A stretch of 64,000 nucleotides of DNA. Origin: Nereocystis luetkeana. Taxonomy: Eukaryota > Sar > Phaeophyceae > Laminariales > Laminariaceae. This document shows, in pieces, positions 55,191-64,000 of this stretch. Both the position numbers and the translations under genes were made by a program. A model generated the notes under the pieces. The model did not search any database. It was not told where the DNA came from and saw nothing but the letters and a program-made list of their open reading frames with translations. The stretch lies in assembly GCA_031213475.1 (NCBI GenBank), contig JARUPZ010000014.1, positions 8,135,491-8,199,490 on the forward strand, given 5' to 3'. Every line of letters starts with the position of its first letter. Within the stretch, counting starts at the first letter, position 1.

Positions 55191-57118
55191 CGCGTTACGA
55201 GTATATTTTATGTGTTTTTGTGCCGGATGGCGAATGGCAACAACGGTCGTTTCCCCCGTTTGTTTCCAGCGTCTAAATTCATCTCATAGTTGTTTTCTCA
55301 TTGCACCGCTTCGCAGTATTGCCGGACTACAGCCAAGTTGCATACCGGTATGCGTTCGACCATTACGGGCATGCGCGGAGCCGTCGGCGGGCGTCAGGCC
55401 GCCACGAAAAAAGCTGCCCTTGTAACCTGGTATAGTAACAGTAGACAAAAAAAAGCTGAAAGCAAAACACAAGAAAGAAGATAAAACTCCAAAGACACGA
55501 AGACATAGAGGGGGGCAAACCGGAAAAAATGAAGGAGGAAAAAAGGGAAAAGCACCAACGACTTCGACCCTATCTTTCTACGCTTGTATCGTCAATCTTG
55601 TACACAGCAGTAATACAAACATGAACCGAGGGCTGCAAGACCATACAACAAGACAATGAAAGCAAGCAGCCGTCCAACGCAGCCACAGTTAGTGCACTTG
55701 GCTTGTGGGTTGACCTAGAGCAGCAGCAGCAGAAGCAGCGTACAACGACAGATAATTAAAACGAGATCAACGCTCCACAACAAGGCACGACAGCAGTGCT
55801 GTGTGCTGCCTGGCCAGTTTGGTCAGTATACCTCGTGATCACTGCGAGGAAAGAGAGCCCGGGCCGGCAACTGGTAGCGCGTGCAGAGTAGCAGAGTGAA
55901 GGGCAGCCCCCAGCAGCAAAAGAGCGAAATCCTAATCCCGCCGCGTTTTTGGGCTTTCGCCACCACCGCCCCGAACAAATAGCGCTATTTGATTCGAACA
56001 CCCGAACAAAATGATGGAACAACACCGTAGGCACATGGCATTCCTTTATAGCTTCCTGTAGTTCGTCCTAGATCATAGTCAGAACTGTGGCAAAGGCAGC
56101 TCCGGAAGTCAAGTGTCAAGAGTGTCTCCTTGCGTGCCGTCGTTCAATAGCCGTGCCCCGAAGCGTTGCTGATTGATATCATTTCAGTACGAAGGTTGGC
56201 TAACAGCGTTCTAGATCTGGGGTGTTCCCGTCACCCCTGGCCTCCCTACGCCCGCTGAGGGGGTACCGTGTCGACGTTTTTACCTGTCGGCAGTCCTGCA
56301 GAGCAGCAGCAGCACCAACAGCAGTAGTCGAGGTGAGACTCACAACCATAACCACAGGAATTAAATATACATTGAGTTCGTGTCTCCGTCGTTCTTCTTT
56401 CCATCTGATTTTTACGGTGTGCTACTCTGCGCTGGCCTGTCAGAAGGTAGTAGGTACTCGAGCAGTATGATAGGTATTTTGTTTATGTCGTCAACTTGAG
56501 TGCGTGGGTGGATGGTGTGGTACACGATGTGTTGGTTTTGCGATCTGTGATCTGATCTGTGATTGAAACTCACTCCTCTACTATTGCTATCAATGCAGCC
56601 AAAAAGTATGCAGCAGCGCGTCAGCAAACGCAGCTGCAGCAGTAAAAAAAATACTAGTACACCAACTGCAAAATCGGCCACCTCTAGCCTACCTGATCGA
56701 ACGTATCAGGTAAACGTCTACCCACAACACCTACCAGCCACCAGGTATCAGGTGAAACCACAACGTTTCTAATTATCTTTTTCTATATTTGAATAGAGGG
56801 TTTCCCCGTAAAACAATAAAGACGTCGTACCAGTACCTGGTACAGATCGACGTCTCGCAAAATTTGACGTCTCGAGAGTACGCCACTAAATTATACGTAA
56901 AAAATCAAAAGACAAGAACGGTAGGGTCAATCTTAACGAGGATTGGTTATCATTTTTTTTTCAGTATTTTCCCTAAATTTCTGTATTTCCCGAACAAACC
57001 GAGAAATACCGAAATTTTCGTGAAAATACTGAAAAAAAACTAAAAAACAGTCGCGACCTCGCTACGTCGAAAATATATCACAAGAGGTATTTTAACAGGG
57101 TTTTTTTTCGTCGTGAGG
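55191..57118. other. Unassigned region right of the LINE fragment
   Basis: No gene recognised. 55440-55560 is A-rich and resembles the A-rich tracts of the 7.55-kb units. 55756-56034 (-, 92 residues) is an isolated ORF without motif. 56780-57050 is A/T-rich. Several CAGCAGCAG runs occur near 55722, 56301 and 56631. Confidence 0.4.
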
Positions 57119-57592
57119 ATGAACGGCTGCGAACAGACTGCACCCAGGCCATTCCCAACTCTCAACCTTGGCCGGCATCCCACATATCGGGCGCTGAAAG
57201 CAATCAACTGCAGCAGCCGCTGTGTACCACGACGACAATTCCGCTTCAACGTGTGGCCGACCGGCACTGCAGGGGATACTGCCTTCTGTTTGTGTGAGAC
57301 CCATCTCCAGCTTTGCGCTGATCGCCTGTTGAGTTTCTTGTCAACGAATAGAAACATGCCCTCGGTTGCACGCTGCAAGGGCCATGCAACCACACCAACA
57401 GCGAGCGCGAGACATTCCCTTCGCACTCGCACCCCGCCGAGCCAAGACCGTCGACAAGGCTATGAAGAGCCGCAGCATGCCGGACTGGGGATGGAGGGGG
57501 GTGGCGTTGGGCCAGTGAGGGTGACCGGGAGCAACAGCTCTCCTGTGCGTCTGGATGGTCATAGCTTTGGCTCGCTGGGACGTTCACACTAG
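57119..57592 (+). CDS. Hypothetical ORF, unrecognised
   Basis: 157 residues from an ATG at 57119, in a GC-rich island within A/T-rich surroundings. It contains INCSSRC, then QFRFNV and, about 20 residues on, CLCETHLQLC, which loosely recalls the C..C...FN...C..H order of an EsV-1-7 repeat but does not fit its spacing. The second half is basic, Thr/Ser/Gly-rich and probably disordered. Minus-strand ORFs of 113 and 130 residues cover the same DNA. Weak call. Confidence 0.2.
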   Translation: MNGCEQTAPRPFPTLNLGRHPTYRALKAINCSSRCVPRRQFRFNVWPTGTAGDTAFCLCETHLQLCADRLLSFLSTNRNMPSVARCKGHATTPTASARHSLRTRTPPSQDRRQGYEEPQHAGLGMEGGGVGPVRVTGSNSSPVRLDGHSFGSLGRSH

Positions 57593-59099
57593 TTGGAATT
57601 TGTGGGCACGAGCGGTGGGGGAGCTGCTGCTGTTGTTGGAGGTTCGACCGGGGCGGAGGGGGCAGATCAAAAGGACGAGGATGACGAGCAGGGGGGAGGG
57701 AATAACGCAGGCGGCAGTACCGCTGCAGGTTTTGCTTGGGATTGTATGTAGCGGGTCATTCGGACCGTATGGCGTTCGTATGATGTACGAAGAAGCTACA
57801 TGCACGGAGGATCGCTCTATAACATTTTGCGTTTTTGAAGATACCGCTGTAAAATGGCGAGATACGAGTATTTTTTACCACTGCTACTATTAATACCAGA
57901 TATTACACCTGGTAGGAAGTACTGCTGTATGCCGTATGTACTCGTACGTGCGGCAGCTGCTGCTGTACGACCTCCAGGCATCCAGTAATCAACACACACA
58001 CGTGGTTGGACCCCACGAATGGAAGGGGTGTACAACGGCAGTAGCGCCAGTTTATTAGATTGAGCACCTACCTGATAACCAGAGGTTTTAGTTTTTGAGA
58101 GTATCAGGAATGTTGCGCAATCGGCACAGGAAATTGGATTTCACCAACTCTCAGACGTGTGAACCTCCCCCCTCCCTAGCGCAACGTCTGTCTGCTGTGC
58201 AGCTGGGACCGCCGTGTGTGAATATACATGCAGGCATGCATGGTCGCAACGCACAACTCTGTTACCCCAACCTACCCGCCGTCCATAGGGACTCGTGCCA
58301 TCTTTGTTCACGAACGCTTTCATATTCACACACCGGCGGGGATAACTACCGTTTCCGTGTCAGTGTCCCCCGGACAAAGAGAACATATTACTACTATAAT
58401 CTCGGCGTTTGATGCAATTCGACCACACTTTATCGGCGACCGGCACCCTCACTCCCCTACACAACGTATTACCGACTCCTCCAACAATCGAAACTACTCG
58501 TCGACATCCAGTCCGTAACCAAGACACCGCCAAGGGAGTATGCCCGACAACGACTCCTCTTCGAACCCTCAGTTTGGCGAGACCATTACGTACGAATCGG
58601 ACGACTCCTATCTTGAATGGTAAATACATGCGTGGGGTTTATACGTTTTTGCGGTGGATACGTCAAATTTAATAAATAACTGAAATGGATGATAATGCGG
58701 GCGTTCCCGGTTTGCGAAAAGGCACAAGCGGCGAGATCTACATCATTTCCGCAAACTACTCGCCAATTTGTGGTTCAAACGTCATGGCGAACTTCGCGAC
58801 GATTTGTTTTGAAGAAAAAATAGCTGAGACGACGTTCATTCACGACGCTCTTGTTTATACGATGAAATCTTTTTTTTAGCATCCCTTTTGCTTTTCAGGC
58901 CAACTCGTAGGAGGTTTTACCCTCAGCGATCCTTTAGACAAGCCGTGGTCACACGTATCGTGCCTTCCCCCCCCCGATGCGTGCCTTTGTTTTTTGTGGC
59001 GCATAGGGTTTGGCGTTCCCACTGGTCGTCGATTTTCGTTGAATGTAGCAAACTCACGCTCTCGCGCTTTACGCTTATCATCTTTTGTCGCAAGAAAAA
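57593..59099. other. Unassigned region
   Basis: No recognised gene. The small frame 58685-58879 (+, 64 residues, ATG start, MDDNAGVPGLRKGTSGEIYI...) looks protein-like but has no known motif. The ORFs at 58095-58672 overlap on both strands. Confidence 0.4.
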
Positions 59100-59190
59100 G
59101 GCTCTGCTCGTACGAGCATGCACTCGGTGAAGCTTGAACCCACGAGATTGATCTCGTTGGGCACGCGAACCACTTACCAAGCCACCGGGG
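59100..59190 (-). repeat. tRNA-related SINE-like piece
   Basis: On the minus strand GGTGGCTTGGTAAGTGG resembles a polymerase III A-box, a short stem CGAGA/TCTCG follows, then GTGGGTTCAAGCTTC resembles a B-box. Spacing is tRNA-like, but the acceptor ends do not pair, so this is more likely a tRNA-derived SINE head or a tRNA pseudogene. It shares ACCGAGTGC with the piece at 43520-43625. Confidence 0.4.
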
Positions 59191-59768
59191 ACGCCGCAAA
59201 TTTACAGTGTTACTAGGTGTTCTCTGTGGCGTTCAGCTCTGACGAGGTGCTGCTGTCTGTTTCCTGTGTTTCTTCGCAGCATGCGTTGGTTTGGTGGAGG
59301 GCGAGATTAGGAAGACACGCTGCTGCTGATGCTGGCATCGACGCAATTGTGGGGTATTGGTATCCAGCAGCAGCACAGCGGTCGAGACGCGGGATTCAGG
59401 TTGCTGCTCTCGGTGTTCAGCGCTGATACGGTCCTTCTGTTTGAGGCCAGTGTGTGTTTGATAGACTTGAAATTTACAGTCAACACTGCTGTTGGCATCG
59501 ATACACGTACTATGTACCAGGTATTCAGTAGTACCAAGCACAGCAGCAGTAAAACACATATCAGCACAGCAGCAGGCTCTTCAGGCACCTCTAGACCCCC
59601 CCCCCCCTCGCATCCGCGTACCGCTGGTTGATCGAATTGGTGTCGAGCGTTGATAACTGTTTTTGTGTCGTTTGGTTCGCGACCTATGTGGTGTTGGAAC
59701 ACGTTTGTGTTAAACAACTCACACCGCTGACCCACACTGCTGATTTTGGCGTAGATGCGATTAAGAGG
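59191..59768. other. Unassigned region
   Basis: Overlapping ORFs on both strands without motifs; CAGCAG runs near 59367 and 59545. No gene called. Confidence 0.4.
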
Positions 59769-59770
59769 TA

Positions 59771-59875
59771 TTACGGGGGGCCATAGTTAATAGGACCAAA
59801 TATTGTTAGTAAAAAAGGTTAAATATATAGGTTTTTATGTATACCACAGGTCCTATTAACTATGGTCCCCCGTAA
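59771..59875. mobile_element. MITE, 105 bp, inverted relative to the copies at 42330 and 49910
   Basis: Near-perfect terminal inverted repeats of about 28 bp: TTACGGGGGGCCATAGTTAA at the left, and TTACGGGGGACCATAGTTAA as the reverse complement of the right end. TA flanks both sides (59769-59770, 59876-59877). The reverse complement shares GGTATACATAAAAACCT and ATATTTGGTCCTAT-like segments with the 42330 copy. The better match between its two ends suggests a younger insertion. Confidence 0.88.
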
Positions 59876-59877
59876 TA

Positions 59878-60289
59878 GTCACCGGCAGCAAACGCAGCAG
59901 AAGTCGAAAACACAGCTGCACAGCCTCAGCACCAGCGATCACCCCTATCCTTCATATGCAACGGGGCACAACTGAAAACTCCTGGAATATTCAACAATAT
60001 TGCCGTGCTGCTGTTTTCGCTACCTGCTACCTGTGTTGGTTTGATGGATTTTGAATATGGGGCATGGTTTCGGCAAGTTGGGCGCGAGTGATTACTTCAA
60101 TTATGAAAAATTACACGCTAAAACAGACAAGACATGCTGAGGTTCCGCACCAATCAAACCGGAGCTGTGAGGTGCATTACGAGTTACCTGGTACACAATG
60201 GCCGTGATTGACCAGAAATGGCGTTATAACACTGCAGAGCTCAAATATCGTAATGAGCGTGCTACGAGTACACCATCCAGGCTATTAAC
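59878..60289. other. Unassigned spacer
   Basis: No ORF, repeat or motif recognised. Confidence 0.5.
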
Positions 60290-61260
60290 AGATACATCGC
60301 TGCAACCATGCCGCCAAGTAGCAGCAGGCAAGACCGGGCGCTTGGGGTGACACATACGCAGTGAAATCTACGGCTTATTGCATGCATCTGAGCCTGCGAT
60401 GCTCCACTGAACACAGATAGGCAAAGCTTGGAATGCGGGGGCATGGGCGTATCTACCCCGACCCCCGAAAACACCCACCACGGCGACCAGCAACCGCCAC
60501 CAGGAAAACTACCCCTCCTCTGCCGTTGCCCAGCATCAGCGGAGCCAGTTTAAACCAATCAAACCAGGTGGCACACCCGGAGTGCACCCTATGGTTTGTT
60601 CTTGTTTCGCAGCCTACGACACATAGCCGAGGATATATACTGTAGACAGAGCTTGGGGCTCGGCTCATAATTGTGTCTATCCCAACCCCCGACAACGCAC
60701 ATCACGATGATCAACAACCGCCACGAAAAAAAACTCCTCTGCTGCTGCCCAGCAGCACAGCAACTTGCAACACCATGCGCGCGAGGTGGAACGTCCGCGG
60801 TGTACACAATGGCTACGTTTTTGCAACGGCCGGAGCCTACGATGCATCCGCGACGATGGATGCTGTGGGCAGAGCTTGCCGTTCGGGCGCATGTATATAT
60901 TGATCCGTACTCCCAGCTACACCCACAACAACCCTGACCAGAAACACTGTTCATCCTCTTCCTCTGCTGTTGCGCAGCCGCTGCTGCAGCAGCAGCAATT
61001 GCAGGCAACATCATACGCGTGAGAAGGCAAGTCCGTTGTGTACTATATTGCTGGTTGCATGTATCAAAGCCTAACTATACGTAATGCATGACCGAGGAAG
61101 GATAGACATATCTGGGGGCGGCAAGTGTATGTGCCGCATTTACCTCAACTCCCGATCAACACGCACGACGACGTCCAAAACCGCCACCAGCTGAATCCAC
61201 TCGTACCCTGCTGCTGTTCTTTACCTGTCTCTGCTGCAACAGCAGTGCATTCATCACGGC
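60290..61260. repeat. Diverged tandem repeat, period about 230 bp, 4-5 copies
   Basis: CAACCGCCACCA-like anchors at about 60488, 60717, 60930 (diverged) and 61180, with a possible first copy near 60305. Each is preceded by a CCCGACCCCCGA-like segment and followed by CCTCTGCTGCTGCCCAGCAG or a variant. ORFs on both strands follow the repeats and are not conserved in frame. Confidence 0.65.
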
Positions 61261-61912
61261 CAGCCGAGAGGGCAGCAGTTCGTACGTGTCTGCTGTCGTT
61301 ATCATTTCCCTGCAACAACCACCATTTTCCTAACCACGCACCGCCGTCTCTGCTGTTCGAGCTGCCCTTTCTTGTCTCCACCGATGATCTACCCCAACTT
61401 CGTGTGTGTCGTCCTACTGCTACCAGCAGCATACGGCGGCGGTGTGTGTTTTACGCACCTAACCGAGAGGGCAGCAGTAGTGTACGTCCCAATTTTCGTC
61501 TTGCTGCCCAGACCAGCACTGCGTATTAACGTTTCTGTAAATATATAGTAACCGCTTGTTTATTATACGAATAACTAAAGGGTACATTAATTTTCGCATT
61601 GATTTAATTCGATTTTTTTCGTCAACAAGCTCCTCATAAGTCATTGACCTAGTAGACCCTGAACCTGCGGCACAGCAGGAGGGCGTTCCCCGCAACCACT
61701 CGAAGGGACAACAGCAGTGGCCGTGATAGCGTAGTTTCCGCGTCCGGCTTTTGGCTTCACAACCATGAACATTATTTATCTTCCTGTGCCAACGTTCCTT
61801 TACCGGTATTTCGGCGTACAAAAATGGACCGAAACGCCTCAATACCTTTTTTTTCACAAAAAGCGTTCTCTATCCCTGTCAGTTGCGCCCAAGTTAGCAG
61901 CATCGACGCAAC
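61261..61912. other. Unassigned region
   Basis: 61265-61300 and 61460-61490 share GAGAGGGCAGCAGT-CGTACGT, a small duplication. No gene recognised. Confidence 0.45.
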
Positions 61913-61915
61913 TAA

Positions 61916-62715
61916 GGGCCGGTCTTATCGAGGGCAAAATAAACGAAAAAAAAAATGAAATGACAAAACGAAAAACAGAACTAAGGAGTACGTGAGTTTT
62001 ATTGGTCAAATTGTAAAAAATAGAAGTAGAGATCCCGATACCTCCGTTTTCACATTTCGTTTTTTTTAAGTCGCAGAGGACTTACAAAAAACAAAATGGG
62101 TGCCAAATAAACGAAATATGGGATACCCAGCAGGGTCGAAGAGATACATTGGAGGAGCTCGAAGCGTTGGGATGAAGTTCCGATAAAGTTTGTACGACCG
62201 GTTGGCAAGCGCACGATGGCCGAGGTAGTGCATGTGGCTGCCACGCGGCTTGTCTGCTGACGGCGCGAGCACATTTGTGTTGGGAATCACCATGGGGTGC
62301 CCTCGGAAGAAACCGGGGGATCAGGAAGTGGCTGTGGCAGTATATTTTTGTACATGAGTCCCACTCAACATTTAAACGTCTGCCATCGAACTGCGATGGC
62401 CGATACACAAGTTCTAGAGCACTCCGTAGGGAGCTGGTTGGACCACGAGAACCGCCTGCTGTGGAGGGTGCCTTACGTGTGCGAGTTGTGTCTGTTCACC
62501 GTCGCTGTCGAGCGCTATCGCCGGGAACCACGTGCTGTGGCGGTTGAGTCATTCCGAAAAATTGCACCGCGTAAAAATTCGACTCGGCTTCTTATTTTTG
62601 CTTCGTTTTTTTTGCCCTCGTTAAGACTCAACCTGCTGTTTTTTGCGAAAAACGAAAGTCTGTTCGTTTTATTTCGTTTTTTTTTTGTTTATTTTGCCCT
62701 CGATAAGACCGGCCC
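61916..62715. mobile_element. Harbinger/Tourist-like MITE with perfect 29-bp TIRs
   Basis: The left end at 61916-61944 begins GGGCCGGTCTTATCGAGGGC and continues to AAAATAAAC; the right end 62687-62715 is its exact reverse complement over 29 bp. TAA flanks both sides (61913-61915 and 62716-62718). There is no transposase; a 237-codon ORF that crosses its right end is therefore unlikely to be a gene. Its left part aligns with the 44068 and 51647 elements. Confidence 0.88.
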
Positions 62716-62718
62716 TAA

Positions 62719-64000
62719 CAGGCAAGTTTGTGAACCAAAAACCGAAAACATACTTTTTGAGTGGGTTTGGCGGTTGAAAAAATTACCGAAACCGGAAATC
62801 GACTCGGTTCTTGTTTGTTGTTTTTTTCCCTTCCCCTACTCCAATGCCATCTTCATATATGTATGGAAACTCCACCACACGTGGCACGGCCAGCACACAC
62901 CCTACAGCCAGTACCCCGCCTACAGCTCTCAACAGCATTTCAGCATAGCAGCACGGCCCACAGGAGCAGCAGTGGCAGAAGGCAGCAGCACACAGTCACA
63001 CAGGGCATAGTGCGCCGCGAGACTGCAGATCCATCAACTTCAATGCAGACGGCAGTGCTGACCATGCGCCGGAGGCTACTGTGTTCCGTGGAATGTGTTG
63101 CGTGTTCCGTGGTGTTGCGGACGTCCGTTTCCACGCGATTTTTTGTCCGCTGACGTATCGCACTGTCGGCCTCTGCCTACCCTCTGCCTACATTGCTTGT
63201 TCTTGCTCACAGCCCCCCCCTTGAACACCTTAATTATTTTCATGGCGCTAGTTTTGTGGTGCGAGTTGTGTTTTCATAGAATACAGAGTGTAAGTACGTA
63301 ACGAAACAATATTCCATCTACGTTTTCACAACCTAGCCAAGTTCCGTCGCACTACCCTCGTACTGCTTTTTAATTGTAGCAACTGCTGTATCTGTAGTAA
63401 TTGTTTGCTGCAGAATGTGAGCACGTCTGATGTACATTATGGCGTGTATCGGCCTGAATGTACCATGTGGCGCAGCAGGTGCAGGTACTGCAGGAAGTTC
63501 CCACACCATATGATCATGTCACATATAGGCCAACACATGTACACCGATCCCTTCGAAATCATGACTTTTCGGCTGGTTTCGACGCAAAGCCGACCAAGAA
63601 ACCGACTGCAAAATGTTCGGTGTCGTTGTTTTTTCGTATTTTCTGGAAATCGACCGAATCAAACCGACTTTTTCGGGGAAAAGCCTAAAACCGACGAGTC
63701 TCGTTTCAATTTCGGTTCACTACCCTACCAACAGGTAGTATCGAGACCTCGCCGATATGAAGCAGTACAGCGCATTGAAGCCCCCTCCCTTGCAGTTCAT
63801 CCGAGTTCAGTCGGCGCGCGGTCCATCATGCTGGCTGCACGTGGCTGAGAGTTTGTCCTACTGGCTGTTGGTTTGTGGTGTACCGAGCGCCCCTGCCCAC
63901 CCCCCCCCCCTGTTTTTGTCATTTTGCCAAAAATACCAAACAGTTGGGAGTGGGGCGGCGAAGGCACAATGCCTTCTAGATGAGATCACGACTTCTGTTG
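62719..64000. other. Unassigned right end of the window
   Basis: The best open frame is 63405-63848 (+, 147 residues), Arg- and Cys-containing, no domain; part of it (63565-63715) is an AACCGA/CGACC-rich low-complexity stretch. Not called as a gene. Confidence 0.4.

Noticed and set aside
62297..63010. 237-residue plus-strand ORF
   Set aside because: It crosses the right end of a TIR element and has no domain, so it is an accidental open frame.

Overview
This 64 kb window looks like accessory, transposon-rich nuclear DNA from a eukaryote, most likely a brown alga or a close stramenopile relative. The main clue is one clean gene at 25321-26199 that encodes seven EsV-1-7 cysteine/histidine repeats (C-X4-C-X16-C-X2-H-X12), a domain family strongly expanded in brown algae and first named from the Ectocarpus virus EsV-1. 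There are no operons, rRNA genes or CRISPR arrays, and almost everything else is repetitive. The species call is an inference.

Layout. 1-4797: no recognisable gene. 4802-13707: one complete LTR retrotransposon on the minus strand, with two identical 440-bp LTRs, an ATTA target duplication, a primer-binding site, a decayed gypsy-type integrase, and several tandem-repeat arrays where gag and reverse transcriptase would be expected. 13712-17760: unassigned. 17815-23330: two tandem arrays, one of about 287 bp x 3 and one diverged, CTG-rich array of about 14 copies. 25321-26199: the EsV-1-7 gene. 27535-28660: short duplications. 29620-36467: an old Ty1/copia element (LTRs differ at about 9% of sites) with recognisable gag, protease, integrase, reverse transcriptase and RNase H, interrupted by stops and frameshifts. 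It lies in a tandem-repeat family that continues to about 38360.

38986-54122: a head-to-tail duplication of a unit of about 7.55 kb. Each unit carries a small Cys-rich ORF, a 210-bp tandem array split by a TA-flanked MITE, and a 1.2-kb TAA-flanked Harbinger/Tourist-like element that contains a GGGATCCC-rich minisatellite. 54239-55190: a 5'-truncated non-LTR (LINE) reverse transcriptase fragment on the minus strand. 55191-64000: mostly unassigned, with another MITE (59771-59875), a tRNA-related SINE-like piece, a diverged array of about 230 bp, and an 800-bp element with perfect 29-bp inverted repeats and TAA duplications (61916-62715).

How it works together: only the EsV-1-7 gene has the look of a host gene. 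The rest is a layered record of transposition and tandem amplification. The minus-strand LTR element is recent, since its LTRs are identical. The copia element, LINE and satellites are older. The MITE insertions can be dated relative to the 7.55-kb duplication because both units carry them at the same place.
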